DNA of 64,000 nucleotides. Origin: Cytophagales bacterium (GTDB taxonomy: Bacteria > Bacteroidota > Bacteroidia > Cytophagales > Cyclobacteriaceae). The notes under the pieces were generated by a model. The model searched no databases and was not told the DNA's origin. It saw nothing but the letters and a program-made list of their open reading frames with translations. Shown here in pieces: positions 26,100 to 35,898 of the stretch. Where the stretch lies: assembly GCA_033344775.1 (NCBI GenBank), contig JAWPMT010000002.1:682001-746000 (forward strand). The letters are read 5' to 3'. How positions within the stretch are numbered: position 1 is the first letter of the stretch; each line of letters begins with the position of its first letter. The translations under genes and the position numbers were made by a program.

Positions 26100-27530
26100 T
26101 TACTTAATCCCATTGAACAAACGACTCCAGCGAACACCGCTGAATAGACCTTTGTTGGCTTCATGAGACATCCAGATAAATGACGCTTCGCCTACAATGA
26201 AGTCTTCGGGTACAAATCCCCAGTATCGGGAATCCAGCGAATTATGACGGTTGTCACCCATCATGAAGTAGTAATCCTTTTTGAACGTGTACTCTGACAA
26301 TTTGTCGCCATTAACTACCAATTCGCCATCAGTAACTGATACATCCTGCAAATCTTCATAGTCGCGGATCGTAGATCCGTACTTGGCCAGCATACGTTCA
26401 TCAATCGGAATGGTCATGCCTCGAAAGGGAACCTCCAATGGGCCATATTGGTCTTTGTTCCAGGGATAAAATTCAAAATCAGGAAAGATGGGTTGACCGA
26501 AACCTGGCTCTCTAACGCCTGGCTCCATCATGACTTGTTCCACACGATCAACGAAAGGTAATGCAGCCAGTTTATCGGCTTTGTCCTGAGATGTTTGTAC
26601 ACCATACCCGAAAGCCTGTTTGCTGATTTCGGAAATGTCGATTTCTTCAAATACGCGATCTCGAATGGTTTCTTTGGTGAATACCCGATAGCTGTGTTGC
26701 ATCAATTCAGGATTGTCAGATGGCACGCCATTGACGATGACCTGACTGTTTTCTACCACTACAGTATCTCCCGGGATGCCTACGCATCGTTTGATGTAGT
26801 GTGTTCGTAAGTCTTTTGGATGTTGGAATTCAGGAGGATAGTTGAAGACCACTACATCATTTCGTTCCACTTTACCCAAAGAAGGGAGTCTGAATTGTGG
26901 GAGTTGAACCGAACTGACATAAGAGGGTACATCCGTACCCCAGATCTTCGCGTGTGTCAAAGGAATCTGGATCGGTGTTTTTGGTGTTCTCGGACCGTAT
27001 TCGATCTTACTCACAAACAAAAAGTCACCAACCAGTAATGATTTTTCCATCGAAGGCGTAGGGATCACATAGGCTTCCATGAATACCCATCGGATACAAG
27101 TTGCTGCAAATACGGCAAAAACGATCGCTTCAAACCACTCCTGTCCCTGACTTTTAGGTTTTTTGGGAATATCTACTGCTTTACCCACGTACTTGGTATT
27201 TCCATAAGCCACAAAGACCATGTAGAAAGGAGCCAGGATAACACCGACAGCCTGATCAAAGTAGGAAAAACGATCAAAAGACTTCAAAAGGTCCAGGTGG
27301 ATGGTCAACGCCACGAAGAAGTTGATCACGGGTACGAAAAGCAAAGCAACCCACCAGGTAGGACGCCCTACAATCTTCATGTGGACGTAATAATTGTAAA
27401 ATGGCACAAACCCAATCCATCCTTGTTCACCTGCTTTTTCAAAGAATTTGTAGTAAGCAATTGCCTGAAGCAGGTACCATCCTAGTAGGACAATGATCAG
27501 AGTAGCAGCGTTAAAGTCGTTTAAGTACAT
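26100..27530 (-). CDS. lepB: Signal peptidase I with an N-terminal multi-span extension
   Basis: A 476-residue membrane protease that removes signal peptides from exported proteins. The catalytic serine is S160 (in VIPTPSMEKSL) and the general-base lysine K247 in YIKRCVGIPGD; the MGDNRHNSLDSRYWG block near 440 is the family C-box. It is longer than typical LepB: residues 1-120 contain about three extra hydrophobic segments (a DUF5684-like region), and there is a long insertion between boxes with the block FDFYPW-like aromatic residues at about 360-385, as usual in Bacteroidota. Downstream of dapB by 12 bases, last gene of the par/dap/lep block. Confidence 0.93.
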   Translation of the reverse strand: MYLNDFNAATLIIVLLGWYLLQAIAYYKFFEKAGEQGWIGFVPFYNYYVHMKIVGRPTWWVALLFVPVINFFVALTIHLDLLKSFDRFSYFDQAVGVILAPFYMVFVAYGNTKYVGKAVDIPKKPKSQGQEWFEAIVFAVFAATCIRWVFMEAYVIPTPSMEKSLLVGDFLFVSKIEYGPRTPKTPIQIPLTHAKIWGTDVPSYVSSVQLPQFRLPSLGKVERNDVVVFNYPPEFQHPKDLRTHYIKRCVGIPGDTVVVENSQVIVNGVPSDNPELMQHSYRVFTKETIRDRVFEEIDISEISKQAFGYGVQTSQDKADKLAALPFVDRVEQVMMEPGVREPGFGQPIFPDFEFYPWNKDQYGPLEVPFRGMTIPIDERMLAKYGSTIRDYEDLQDVSVTDGELVVNGDKLSEYTFKKDYYFMMGDNRHNSLDSRYWGFVPEDFIVGEASFIWMSHEANKGLFSGVRWSRLFNGIK

Positions 27531-27542
27531 AGGGCTATCGAG

Positions 27543-28256
27543 CTATATTTTCAGGAAATCATCCATATCCAACATGCCATTTTGATCATTGATCCATTCG
27601 GCAACTTTCACAGCACCAAGGGCAAAACCTTTGCGGCTGTTTGCAGTATGAGTAATTTCTATGGTGTCCTCCGCAGACGTATAGGATACGGTATGCGTTC
27701 CCGGAACGTTAGGTTTCCGTTCCGATATTATAGACAATTTTGTATTATCGGTTGATTCTTCGTTTATCCAGTCAGTTTTGGCCTGATTCTTTTCCAGAAT
27801 TCCATCAGCCAGCGTAATGGCAGTTCCTGATGGCTGGTCAAGTTTTTCGGTATGATGGATCTCAGTCATGCTGATTTCATAATCCTGGGCATCCATCAGC
27901 GTGGCCAGTTGCCGGTTGAGCTTAAAAAACAGGTTTACTCCCAGGCTGTAGTTGGATGCATAGAAGAAAGTTCCCTGAGTTTCATTGACCAATGCTTCAA
28001 TCTCCGAAAGTCTATCTAACCATCCTGTAGTACCACTGACAACCTTAACACCGTGACTAATGCAAGAGGTTATGTTAGCAAAAGCAGATTCAGGTCTTGA
28101 AAATTCAATGGCCACATCCGTATTATCTCCATTCAGTTCCGACAGTTGATCTCTGTTGTCCTGATCGATGATGAAACTGATCTTATGTCCTCGGGCAGTG
28201 AGTAGTTCATGAATGACCTTGCCCATTTTGCCATATCCGACAATTGCAATGTTCAC
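27543..28256 (-). CDS. dapB: 4-hydroxy-tetrahydrodipicolinate reductase
   Basis: A 237-residue NAD(P)H-dependent reductase of the diaminopimelate pathway, supplying lysine and cell-wall precursors. The dinucleotide loop IVGYGKMGKV is at residues 4-13, the VVSGTTGW block at about 72-79, the catalytic histidine pair lies in TEIHHTEKLDQPSGTA at about 131-146. The start codon is GTG, and it sits inside the palindrome TTCACGTGAA. Spacing to the upstream DUF5683 gene is 5 bases and to lepB 12 bases, so all are one operon. Confidence 0.95.
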   Translation of the reverse strand: MNIAIVGYGKMGKVIHELLTARGHKISFIIDQDNRDQLSELNGDNTDVAIEFSRPESAFANITSCISHGVKVVSGTTGWLDRLSEIEALVNETQGTFFYASNYSLGVNLFFKLNRQLATLMDAQDYEISMTEIHHTEKLDQPSGTAITLADGILEKNQAKTDWINEESTDNTKLSIISERKPNVPGTHTVSYTSAEDTIEITHTANSRKGFALGAVKVAEWINDQNGMLDMDDFLKI

Positions 28257-28261
28257 GTGAA
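28252..28261. promoter_or_regulatory. Possible parS-like ParB-binding core
   Basis: The 10-bp palindrome TTCACGTGAA equals the centre of the bacterial parS consensus (TGTTTCACGTGAAACA); flanks agree poorly, giving 11 of 16 matches in all. It is located over the dapB start codon, about 570 bases from the end of parB. I see no second copy in the window. Confidence 0.3.
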
Positions 28262-28843
28262 TTAAAAATTGAAGGTCAGTGATACGCCCATGGAGCGCGA
28301 AAATAGTGGAGAAGACTCAAATTTTGGTTCCATTTTCATGGAAAGACTTTTATTCACTTTGAATTCATGCAAATGAGCCGCTACATGGGCCTCCACAATG
28401 TTGATCAGGTACGCAATGGTTGTTAGAATGATTAGAAAGTCCCGGTCACGTTGATAGCGGTCTCGAATGGTTCTTAGTCTGGATTCTTCGATGCCTGGAA
28501 AAGGATTGACCGTATTAGGATCACTGTCTGCCTCTGCCCGTAGCGCATTGTTGAAATCGCTGTATAAGGTGTGATTGTACCGAATCCCGTGAAATAGTCC
28601 CAGGAACGCTCCATAAATGATGGGGACCTTCCAGTATTGGCCATTATAGACCTGTCCCAGTCCAGGTAAAATAGCCGAAAACACGGCCGACTTGTTTGGA
28701 TCCAAGGTAGAGACTTCTTCAAAAAAGACCACTGAGTCTTCCTGCATCAGAAAGGTAGAATCTGATAATTCTTCCTGTGCTTGCCCCACATGAGACAAGC
28801 ATGTGATGAAAAGAAGGACTAAACTATACTTCCAGTATTTCAA
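28262..28843 (-). CDS. DUF5683 membrane protein
   Basis: A 193-residue protein. The longest frame would reach 191 bases into parB, but a TTG at 28843 starts a perfect signal peptide (MKYWKYSLVLLFITCLSHVG, then QAQ), so that start is chosen; the overlap with parB is then 20 bases. The middle block SAILPGLGQVYNGQYWKVPI (about 56-75), followed by hydrophobic segments, is characteristic of DUF5683 proteins, small membrane proteins of Bacteroidota of unknown function found regularly between parB and dapB. Confidence 0.85.
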   Translation of the reverse strand: MKYWKYSLVLLFITCLSHVGQAQEELSDSTFLMQEDSVVFFEEVSTLDPNKSAVFSAILPGLGQVYNGQYWKVPIIYGAFLGLFHGIRYNHTLYSDFNNALRAEADSDPNTVNPFPGIEESRLRTIRDRYQRDRDFLIILTTIAYLINIVEAHVAAHLHEFKVNKSLSMKMEPKFESSPLFSRSMGVSLTFNF

Positions 28844-29723
28844 GGATCCGGTTAAGATCCTCGGTAGAAACGAATGGAATTTTGATTTCTCCACGATTTC
28901 CCTGATCAGATTTGATTTTGATTTTCGTACCAAAGTGCGAAGATAACTGATCTTGTAATCTGAGGATTTCTCCGTTCTCGGAAGTGGGAGGTTTTGGCTT
29001 TGCTGTTGTTCCATTTAAGATTGTTCGAGCCAATTCTTCGGCCTTACGCACAGAAAGGGCTTCGTTTATGATCTTGTTAAAAACGTTCAGTTGCAGGTCT
29101 ATATTTTCTATGGACAACAAAGCTTTTGCATGACCCATGGAGATTTCTTTGTCACGTAAAGCTGCCTGAACAGCAGGAGGGAGTTTCAACAATCGGAGAT
29201 AGTTATTGACTGTGGTTCTTTTCTTGCCAACACGGTCACCCAATTCTTCCTGTTTCAATCCTATCTCACTTAGCAGTCGTTGGTAACTCAGTGCAATTTC
29301 AATTGAATTAAGGTTTTCTCGCTGAATGTTTTCAATCAATGCCATTTCCAGCATCTGCTGGTCGTCGGCGGTACGGATATAGGCGGGTACTTTTTCAAGT
29401 CCGGCTCTTTTAGAAGCTTGTAAGCGTCTTTCACCGGATATCAGCTGGTAAGCATCATCAGATAGTTTTCTGACGGTAATGGGTTGAATGATGCCCTGCG
29501 TTTTGATCGATTCAGCCAATTCTTCCAGCGCATCTTCATCAAAATCCGTTCGTGGCTGGAACGGATTTACTTCGATGCTGGCAACCAGAATTTCGCCAAT
29601 ATCTGAGGTTTCTTTTTTCTCTACTGCAGCAGGTGCAACCTGTTTTTCTTCTACTGCATCGGAATCCGAGAGGAGGGCGCCAAGGCCTTTACCAAGACCA
29701 GTCTTTTGTTTTCCTTTCGCCAT
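28824..29723 (-). CDS. parB: Chromosome-partitioning protein ParB
   Basis: A 299-residue DNA-binding CTPase that loads on parS sites and directs segregation of the replication origin. The N-terminal box I (NPFQPRTDFDED, about 53-64) and the CTP-binding box II (ISGERRLQASKRAGL, about 95-109) are present, followed by the HTH region (GLKQEELGDRVGKKRTTVNN, about 155-174) and a C-terminal dimerisation tail. The first 20 residues (KGLGKGLGALLSD type) include the ParA-activating motif. parA follows upstream, ending 3 bases before the parB start. Confidence 0.95.
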   Translation of the reverse strand: MAKGKQKTGLGKGLGALLSDSDAVEEKQVAPAAVEKKETSDIGEILVASIEVNPFQPRTDFDEDALEELAESIKTQGIIQPITVRKLSDDAYQLISGERRLQASKRAGLEKVPAYIRTADDQQMLEMALIENIQRENLNSIEIALSYQRLLSEIGLKQEELGDRVGKKRTTVNNYLRLLKLPPAVQAALRDKEISMGHAKALLSIENIDLQLNVFNKIINEALSVRKAEELARTILNGTTAKPKPPTSENGEILRLQDQLSSHFGTKIKIKSDQGNRGEIKIPFVSTEDLNRILEILEV

Positions 29724-29726
29724 GAA

Positions 29727-30503
29727 TTAAGCGGCTTTTACGTCGTTGCGTTTCAGGATCTCTCTAGCCAGATTCAGGTAGCTCAACGCACCTTTTGATT
29801 CTGCATCGTGGGTGATGGCGGGTGTTCCGAAGCTAGGAGATTCACTCAGTTTAATATTTCTTGGGATCAGTGTATCAAATACCATGCTTTTGAAGTGCAT
29901 TTTCACCTCTTCTACTACCTGATTAGATAGGTTCAGCCGCGTGTCGTACATGGTCAAAAGGATGCCTTCGATTTCCAGTTCAGTATTCAATCGACTCTGA
30001 ATGATCTTGATGGTATTCAATAATTTGCCGAGCCCTTCCAATGCAAAGTACTCACATTGCACAGGTACCACTACCGAATTTGCAGCAGTAAGTGCATTAA
30101 TCGTGATCAGACCAAGAGAAGGAGAGCAGTCGATGATGATGTAATCGTAACGGGTTTTCAGGTCTTCCATTACGTTCTTCATCTTTTCTTCGCGCTTTTC
30201 GATGTTTACCATCTCTACTTCAGCACCCACGAGATTGATATGAGAAGGAAGCAAGTCCAGGTATTTTACATCTGTTTTTACCACAGCTTTCATCGGATCG
30301 GCGCCTTCTACCATGCACTCATAAATGCTGGTTTCTACTTCTTTGGGGTCTCTGCCCACTCCTGAAGTCGCATTAGCCTGGGGATCGGCATCTACAATCA
30401 ATGTTTTGAGTTCAAGGGCAGCTAAACTAGCGGCCAGGTTGATTGCTGTGGTGGTTTTACCAACGCCTCCTTTTTGATTAGCTATTGCAATGACTTTACC
30501 CAT
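29727..30503 (-). CDS. parA: Chromosome-partitioning ATPase ParA (Soj)
   Basis: A 258-residue ParA/MinD-type ATPase. The deviant Walker [10 protein letters not shown] is at residues 11-19 (signature Lys at 11), the A' block [13 protein letters not shown] at about 39-51 and Walker [12 protein letters not shown] at about 121-131. It cooperates with ParB to separate sister origins, using non-specific DNA binding of the ATP form. First gene of the par-dap-lep operon; parB starts 3 bases after its stop. Confidence 0.96.
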   Translation of the reverse strand: MGKVIAIANQKGGVGKTTTAINLAASLAALELKTLIVDADPQANATSGVGRDPKEVETSIYECMVEGADPMKAVVKTDVKYLDLLPSHINLVGAEVEMVNIEKREEKMKNVMEDLKTRYDYIIIDCSPSLGLITINALTAANSVVVPVQCEYFALEGLGKLLNTIKIIQSRLNTELEIEGILLTMYDTRLNLSNQVVEEVKMHFKSMVFDTLIPRNIKLSESPSFGTPAITHDAESKGALSYLNLAREILKRNDVKAA

Positions 30504-30797
30504 TCTATGATGATTTTACTAGTGATCGTTTTAGTTCGCGAAGGGATACTTGTGATCAAATACCCTGAAAAAGGACACAAATATATTCAAACTATACCCT
30601 ACAATTATTTGATGTGGGTTAAATGTGGATTACTGAGACGCGGAACTTAAGTGATGAATAACGAAACTGCCTCGTTAAGTACTTCAAAATGTCGTTCCTT
30701 GTTTAAAAACGATGATTTTGGCTGTATTCAACGAGGCACTCTAATGGTTTTTTTCTCTGAAAAATGTCCTCAGGCAATGTGAATTACCCTGTGGATA
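30504..30797. other. Spacer between yidC and parA with an inverted repeat
   Basis: Contains the upstream region of parA and the end of yidC. A 9-bp inverted repeat TGCCTCGTT (30668-30676) and AACGAGGCA (30730-30738) encloses a smaller one (TCGTT and AACGA around 30692-30712), so a two-level stem is possible. The two halves could form a small structured RNA or end the yidC transcript; a T-run is missing on the minus strand side. No coding frame seen. Confidence 0.4.
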
Positions 30798-32630
30798 TTA
30801 TTTCTTTTTCTTTTGTTTTTTCTGTGCCTCCTCATTCGCCTTCATGGCTTCCTCCAATCTGGTCTGGAATTTGGATTTTTTCTTGTTGGCATTTTTCTTC
30901 TTATTCTCCTCCAACGTTTGTTTGATCTTGTCTTCATCGATGAATCTCTTGAACAAGAAGATCTGCCCCAAAGAAACCAGGTTACTAATGAAATAGTAGT
31001 AGGTAAGACCTGCCGCGTAGGAGTTGAAGAAAAACAGCAACATCACAGGCATGATGTACTGCAATGACTTCATAGGGCCCTGTACCGTAGTGGTCTGGCT
31101 GTTGAAGAAGGTAAAGAACAGCATGGATACGCACATCAGAATCGTGAAAAGGCTGATGTGATCGCCATAGAATGGTATCTCAAACCCAAAATCCAGGATG
31201 GAATCAAAGGTTGAAAGGTCATGGGCCCAAAGGAGGCTTACCTGGCGTAGTTCGATCGCATTAGGAATGTAATAGAACAGCGCAACCAGAATAGGAAACT
31301 GCAACAACATCGGAATACAGCCACTCAAAGGGTTGATGCCCACTTTCTGGTAAAGCGCCATCTGATCTTTCTGCGCATCCTGCATGTTGTCACCATGCTT
31401 TTCCTTGATCTCGTCCAATTCAGGCTTGAGTACGCGCATTTTCGCCATGGAAATATGCGACTTGTAAGTCAATGGGGACAACATCAACCGGATGATCAGT
31501 ACAAGTACGATGATCAGTAGGCCATAACCAGGGATGAATTTTTCTAATTGATTCCAAATTGGTAAGACCAGAAATTTGTTGACCACCGAAAGGATAGACC
31601 AACCCAAATTCAGGTTTTCGTTGAAACCTTCGCCGAAGGCATCCAGGTCATCATAGGCATTAGGTCCGAAATACAGTTTGAATTTTGATTCTCCGCTGGC
31701 CAGACCTGTAAATGGAATATCTGCGGACAAGGTCATGTATTTTACAGTGGTCGTATCTGCCTCGTTCGTATCCAGGGTTACATAGGCCTTGGAGAAATTG
31801 TTACTAGCCAAAATCGCGGAGGTGAAGTACTTCTGCTTGAAAGCAATCCACGTAACTTTTTGGTTCAGCGTTTCTTCTTCGAAATCCAGCGATGTATTGC
31901 TGAGATAATCAACTCCTGACTCTGGAATGAAATAGCGAACCGTGGAACGCTGCCTCGGGTCTGTCAAGTGTGGCTCGATTCTATTGGCTGGATGATTCCA
32001 GGTCAATAAAAGGTCTTTTGCATCAATGAGTTTTTCAAAGCCTTGAGAAACGATCTCATAACCCATCTCATATTTGTCCTCATAAAGGGTGTAGATCTGC
32101 TTCAAGCTTCGACCATCATCTGTTCTCATGGTAGCAGTCATGACGGTGCTGTCACCCATCATGTTAGTTTCCATATCGAAATGGAGGTCTCGTAAGCTGA
32201 TCTTTTTACCTAAATGATCAAAGCTGATGTCCATGATAGAGCGACCGGCCACCATCAATGTCAGGGGACCACCATCATATGAAGTATAATCATTCAGCGA
32301 AACTTGCTTAGGAAATCCACCTTTTGAAGAGAAAAGTACCTTCATTTTGGAAGTAGTCACTTCCATGGTGTTGTTCTCAAATTCTGAAGCGTTTGAAGAG
32401 AACGATCCGTATTTTAAAATGCTCAGGGCCTGTGCTGCAGAATCGCTAAGCGCCTCGGCTTTTTCCTCCTGACGAGGTTCCTGAAAAGAAGTTGTGCTTG
32501 CCGTTGAATCTACCTGAACATAGTCATCACCTTCAATTGGTGGTTCTGGTGGATCCGGGGCGAAAAACTGAAAATAGACGGTCACCAGGACCAACATCAG
32601 AATTAAACCTGTAATTTGGTTCTTATCCAT
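30798..32630 (-). CDS. yidC: Membrane protein insertase YidC
   Basis: A 610-residue insertase that folds and integrates inner-membrane proteins with or without Sec. It starts with one transmembrane helix (DKNQITGLILMLVLVTVYFQ) followed by a large periplasmic domain (about 30-350) and the conserved five-helix core (about 360-570), where KPELDEIKEKHGDNMQDAQK is the cytoplasmic coiled hairpin and INPLSGCIPMLLQFPILVAL the signature region. The tail is lysine-rich. The start of yidC is 29 bases after the pyrG stop. Confidence 0.96.
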   Translation of the reverse strand: MDKNQITGLILMLVLVTVYFQFFAPDPPEPPIEGDDYVQVDSTASTTSFQEPRQEEKAEALSDSAAQALSILKYGSFSSNASEFENNTMEVTTSKMKVLFSSKGGFPKQVSLNDYTSYDGGPLTLMVAGRSIMDISFDHLGKKISLRDLHFDMETNMMGDSTVMTATMRTDDGRSLKQIYTLYEDKYEMGYEIVSQGFEKLIDAKDLLLTWNHPANRIEPHLTDPRQRSTVRYFIPESGVDYLSNTSLDFEEETLNQKVTWIAFKQKYFTSAILASNNFSKAYVTLDTNEADTTTVKYMTLSADIPFTGLASGESKFKLYFGPNAYDDLDAFGEGFNENLNLGWSILSVVNKFLVLPIWNQLEKFIPGYGLLIIVLVLIIRLMLSPLTYKSHISMAKMRVLKPELDEIKEKHGDNMQDAQKDQMALYQKVGINPLSGCIPMLLQFPILVALFYYIPNAIELRQVSLLWAHDLSTFDSILDFGFEIPFYGDHISLFTILMCVSMLFFTFFNSQTTTVQGPMKSLQYIMPVMLLFFFNSYAAGLTYYYFISNLVSLGQIFLFKRFIDEDKIKQTLEENKKKNANKKKSKFQTRLEEAMKANEEAQKKQKKKK

Positions 32631-32659
32631 TGCTTATAAAATATCTTAAATCTTCTTTT

Positions 32660-34285
32660 TTAAACGTTAATGAGCTCTTTGCGCTGCGTCAATGCAGCTT
32701 TGATGAACTTGACAAATAGGGGATGAGGATTAAGTACTGTGGACTTAAGCTCAGGGTGAAATTGTGAACCCACAAACCATGGGTGGTCCTTCAATTCCAT
32801 GATTTCAACCAGTTTCGTCTCCGGGTTAATGCCCGAAGCGATCATGCCTTTGTCCTCAAATTGAGGGAGGTACGCACTGTTGAATTCATATCGATGGCGG
32901 TGCCTTTCTTCAATTTTGGTGGTACCGTACGTCTGGTAAGCTTTCGTGCCTTTCGTGATCTGGCAAGGGTAGGCTCCCAATCGCATGGTTCCACCCATGT
33001 TTTTGATGTCCTTTTGATCTTCCATCAGGTCAATGACCGGATGTTTGGTTTTCGGATTCATTTCCGTCGAACTGGCGTTTTTGAGTTTCAGCACATTTCT
33101 GGCATATTCGATGACGGCACACTGCATGCCCAGGCAGATGCCAAAGAAAGGTACACTATTTTCACGCGCATATTTTACAGCTTCGATCTTTCCTTCAATT
33201 CCCCTTTCCCCAAAACCAGGTGCAACCAGAATGCCATCCAGATCATCAAGTACTTTTTCAACATTGTCTTTGTTGATCTCTTCGGCATGGATCCATTTTA
33301 CATTAATCCGACATTCATTTTCTGCACCGGCATGAATGAATGATTCGGCAATGGATTTATAGGCATCCTTGAGTTCAACATATTTTCCGATCAATCCAAT
33401 ATCGACACTGTCTGTGGGGTTTTTTAGTTTCCCCAGGTATTCTTTCCACAGATCGATTTTTGGTTCTTTCTTGTGGCTTAGTTTCAATCGCGAAAGCACA
33501 CGTTCATCCAGGCGTTCCTTACGCATGAGTAGGGGAACGTCATAGATGGTTTCAGCATCTTGTGCTTCGATTACACAATTGATCGGAACGTTACAGAAAA
33601 GCGCCAATTTCTTTCTTATATCTGCATTCAGGTGATGTTCAGAACGACAAACCAGGATGTCGGGTTGTATTCCTGCTTCCAGCAGTTCTTTCACCGAATG
33701 TTGTGTAGGCTTGGTTTTCAATTCACCTGCAGCTTTCAGGTAGGGGACCAGGGTCAAGTGGATGGAAACGAAATTATTCGGCCCAACCTCCAATCGGGCT
33801 TGCCTTACTGCTTCTATAAATGGCAAGGATTCGATATCACCTACACAGCCACCTATCTCGGTGATGACAATGTCATATTCTCCAGTCTCGCCAAGTTTGT
33901 AGAAATTCTTTTTGATTTCATCAGTGATGTGTGGGACGACCTGTACCGTTTTCCCAAGAAAATCTCCGGCACGCTCTCTGCTGATTACATCGTAATATAT
34001 ACGACCAGTAGTCACGTTGTTGGACTGAGAGGTGGGTATATTCAGAAACCGCTCGTAATGTCCAAGGTCCAGATCTGTTTCTGCTCCATCGTCTGTCACA
34101 TAGCATTCGCCATGTTCATAAGGATTCAACGTTCCCGGATCAACATTGATATAGGGATCAAATTTTTGAATCGTTACCGAGAAACCACGTGCTTGGAGGA
34201 GTTTGCCGAGCGAGGCTGCGATGATTCCTTTTCCCAGAGATGAGGTCACACCACCCGTAACGAAAATGTATTTTGCCTTGGCCAT
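32660..34285 (-). CDS. pyrG: CTP synthase
   Basis: A 541-residue enzyme that makes CTP from UTP, ATP and glutamine. The synthase domain (1-270) begins [14 protein letters not shown] with its P-loop, the glutamine amidotransferase domain occupies 295-541, with nucleophile C384 in FGICLGMQ and the His510/Glu512 pair in GSQFHPE. Full length for the family. It precedes yidC in the same direction by 29 bases, and follows an outer-membrane protein gene 44 bases upstream. Confidence 0.97.
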   Translation of the reverse strand: MAKAKYIFVTGGVTSSLGKGIIAASLGKLLQARGFSVTIQKFDPYINVDPGTLNPYEHGECYVTDDGAETDLDLGHYERFLNIPTSQSNNVTTGRIYYDVISRERAGDFLGKTVQVVPHITDEIKKNFYKLGETGEYDIVITEIGGCVGDIESLPFIEAVRQARLEVGPNNFVSIHLTLVPYLKAAGELKTKPTQHSVKELLEAGIQPDILVCRSEHHLNADIRKKLALFCNVPINCVIEAQDAETIYDVPLLMRKERLDERVLSRLKLSHKKEPKIDLWKEYLGKLKNPTDSVDIGLIGKYVELKDAYKSIAESFIHAGAENECRINVKWIHAEEINKDNVEKVLDDLDGILVAPGFGERGIEGKIEAVKYARENSVPFFGICLGMQCAVIEYARNVLKLKNASSTEMNPKTKHPVIDLMEDQKDIKNMGGTMRLGAYPCQITKGTKAYQTYGTTKIEERHRHRYEFNSAYLPQFEDKGMIASGINPETKLVEIMELKDHPWFVGSQFHPELKSTVLNPHPLFVKFIKAALTQRKELINV

Positions 34286-34329
34286 TAAAAATTAAGTTAC
34301 GGGATGCAAAACTACGGCTTTCGTTTCAA

Positions 34330-35367
34330 TTATTGGGTAACGAGTCGGTAATTAAATGACAGAGCAAAAAAGCCAATCGGGTCAAAGCTTGCTGTTTCTC
34401 CTGGTAGTGCGATCGGAACACTATAAGTATATGACAGCATGAGAAAAGATCGTTTGTTAGATAAGGTCAATGGCAAAGTAAAACTGTAGTTCAATACCCC
34501 AAATTCCTTATTATCGCTGGCAACAAAAGCAGCTTCCAGTAAGCGCTGTTCCTGTTGTGGTGTAAGATTATTGATCCGGTTCCTCAATCGAAAAGCCTGC
34601 TGGGTAGTGATGGTGCCATTTGCGACCAGGGCCTGAAGTGCAAGATCACGTTCTTCAGGTTCTAAAGTGACCAGCTGTAACAGATAGACAGCATTGCGAT
34701 TGTCTGAAGTGGTAAAGGTGGTAACCACATCGTGACCCAGAATAAAACTAGCCGTAGGTGTCACGCTGATGCGCTTAAATCCCAGGAAGTTTTGTCCCAG
34801 CTTGATTGTAGAAGAAATGTTACCAATCAACCGGCTACCGTTTTCTTTACCAAACAGATAGGAATAATCAAGGGCCAGGTCGATTGGGCCGACCTGATAA
34901 TTGGTGTTGACGCCCAGGTTGTTTTCAAATGTGGTACTACCACCATTGATGAACCAGCGTTCATAATCGGCACCAATGCTCCATTTTTCGGAAATGGTTT
35001 TTAAGAAACCAACGGAGGCGGTGGTGAGGCTATAGTTTGGGTCCGAATCACTGTTCCAGAATCCTGCGACATCTGCAAAAAAACCTGATTTGTGATAATA
35101 TGAAAGACCGGGAGAGAAGCCATGTTGATCAATGCCGTAGTTCCTTCCTGCACTGGCAATGTTGCTGTTGTAGCTCAATCGGAAGTTGAATTCTGAAGGT
35201 GGATTCAGATCAGAAGAAAGTAAACTATCAATGGCCAGAAAAATAGAAAAGGAATCCAGATCTGATTCCAATTGTGCCCACTGCTCCTGATAGCTCAACT
35301 GTAAAGAGTCTTGTGCCAGCAGAAAACTGCCAGGAAGAGCGAAAATGGCGATCAGTAGATACCTCAT
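34330..35367 (-). CDS. Outer-membrane beta-barrel protein of unknown function
   Basis: A 345-residue exported protein: signal peptide MRYLLIAIFALPGSFLLAQD, then about 14 amphipathic strands with alternating polar/aromatic residues (for example SPGLSYYHKSGFFADVAGFW and WSIGADYERWFINGGS) and a C-terminal strand ending FNYRLVTQ. That is the look of a beta-barrel, but no family is recognised. A helical insertion of about 60 residues (LATAL-rich, residues 235-290) interrupts the barrel. It follows the Spy-like gene after 17 bases, so it may belong to the envelope-stress unit upstream. Confidence 0.75.
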   Translation of the reverse strand: MRYLLIAIFALPGSFLLAQDSLQLSYQEQWAQLESDLDSFSIFLAIDSLLSSDLNPPSEFNFRLSYNSNIASAGRNYGIDQHGFSPGLSYYHKSGFFADVAGFWNSDSDPNYSLTTASVGFLKTISEKWSIGADYERWFINGGSTTFENNLGVNTNYQVGPIDLALDYSYLFGKENGSRLIGNISSTIKLGQNFLGFKRISVTPTASFILGHDVVTTFTTSDNRNAVYLLQLVTLEPEERDLALQALVANGTITTQQAFRLRNRINNLTPQQEQRLLEAAFVASDNKEFGVLNYSFTLPLTLSNKRSFLMLSYTYSVPIALPGETASFDPIGFFALSFNYRLVTQ

Positions 35368-35384
35368 GCAGGTTGCAAAGGAAG

Positions 35385-35885
35385 CTAATTATTGCGACGT
35401 TGATTTTTCCGGGCGTTGGCCCTTTGTCGCTGTTGTTGTGCGTTTTGTCGCTGCTTTTGAATTCGTTCCAGTAGTCTTTGGCGAAATTCTTCTTCCGCTC
35501 TACGTAAGTTGACCATCTGGCGATTGGTAATGACCTGCCGCATTCTTTCTGAATACTCTCGCTCCAGATTGAGTTGTCGTTCTTTGACTTTCAGACCCAG
35601 ATCTATCATTTTTTTCATTTCCTCTTCAGACGCAGTTTTTGGATCAAAGCTTTTGCGTTGTTGCTGGAAATCTATCTTGATGTCTCTTTGTTTTTGCGAG
35701 AGCTCACGATAAATAGGCCAGAACTGACGCGCCTGTTCAGGGGTAAGATCTAACCTGCGAGTGATCAACTCGATCTTTCGCGCTTCAATTTTATCATTTA
35801 CACTTTGCGAGTTGGGCTTGTCCTGTGACTGTGCTTTAGTGAACAAGGTGCCTATAAGGATCAAATACGCTATATATCTTTTCAT
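35385..35885 (-). CDS. Spy/LTXXQ-like periplasmic protein
   Basis: A 166-residue exported protein with signal peptide MKRYIAYLILIGTLFTKAQS. The frame can be extended 31 codons upstream but that would run over the end of the anti-sigma-like gene. The mature part is all helical, highly basic and Gln/Arg-rich, with the CpxP/Spy-type motif LDLTPEQARQFWPIY (about residues 48-62) and the long basic tail QQQRQRANARKNQRR. Such proteins are ATP-independent chaperones or stress sensors. Follows the anti-sigma-like gene by 13 bases. Confidence 0.85.
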   Translation of the reverse strand: MKRYIAYLILIGTLFTKAQSQDKPNSQSVNDKIEARKIELITRRLDLTPEQARQFWPIYRELSQKQRDIKIDFQQQRKSFDPKTASEEEMKKMIDLGLKVKERQLNLEREYSERMRQVITNRQMVNLRRAEEEFRQRLLERIQKQRQNAQQQRQRANARKNQRRNN

Positions 35886-35898
35886 GAGCCTTAACTTT

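Noticed and set aside
28844-29014. Upstream extension of the DUF5683 frame into parB
   Set aside because: It would overlap parB by 191 bases and bury a perfect signal peptide; the TTG at 28843 explains the gene better.
32783-33343. 186-codon plus-strand frame antisense to pyrG
   Set aside because: It lies wholly inside pyrG, whose protein is complete and unmistakable; the antisense product is rich in Phe, Arg and His and shows no family motif.
33560-34243. 227-codon plus-strand frame antisense to pyrG
   Set aside because: Same reason: shadow of the conserved N-terminal part of pyrG, with no recognisable domain or signal.
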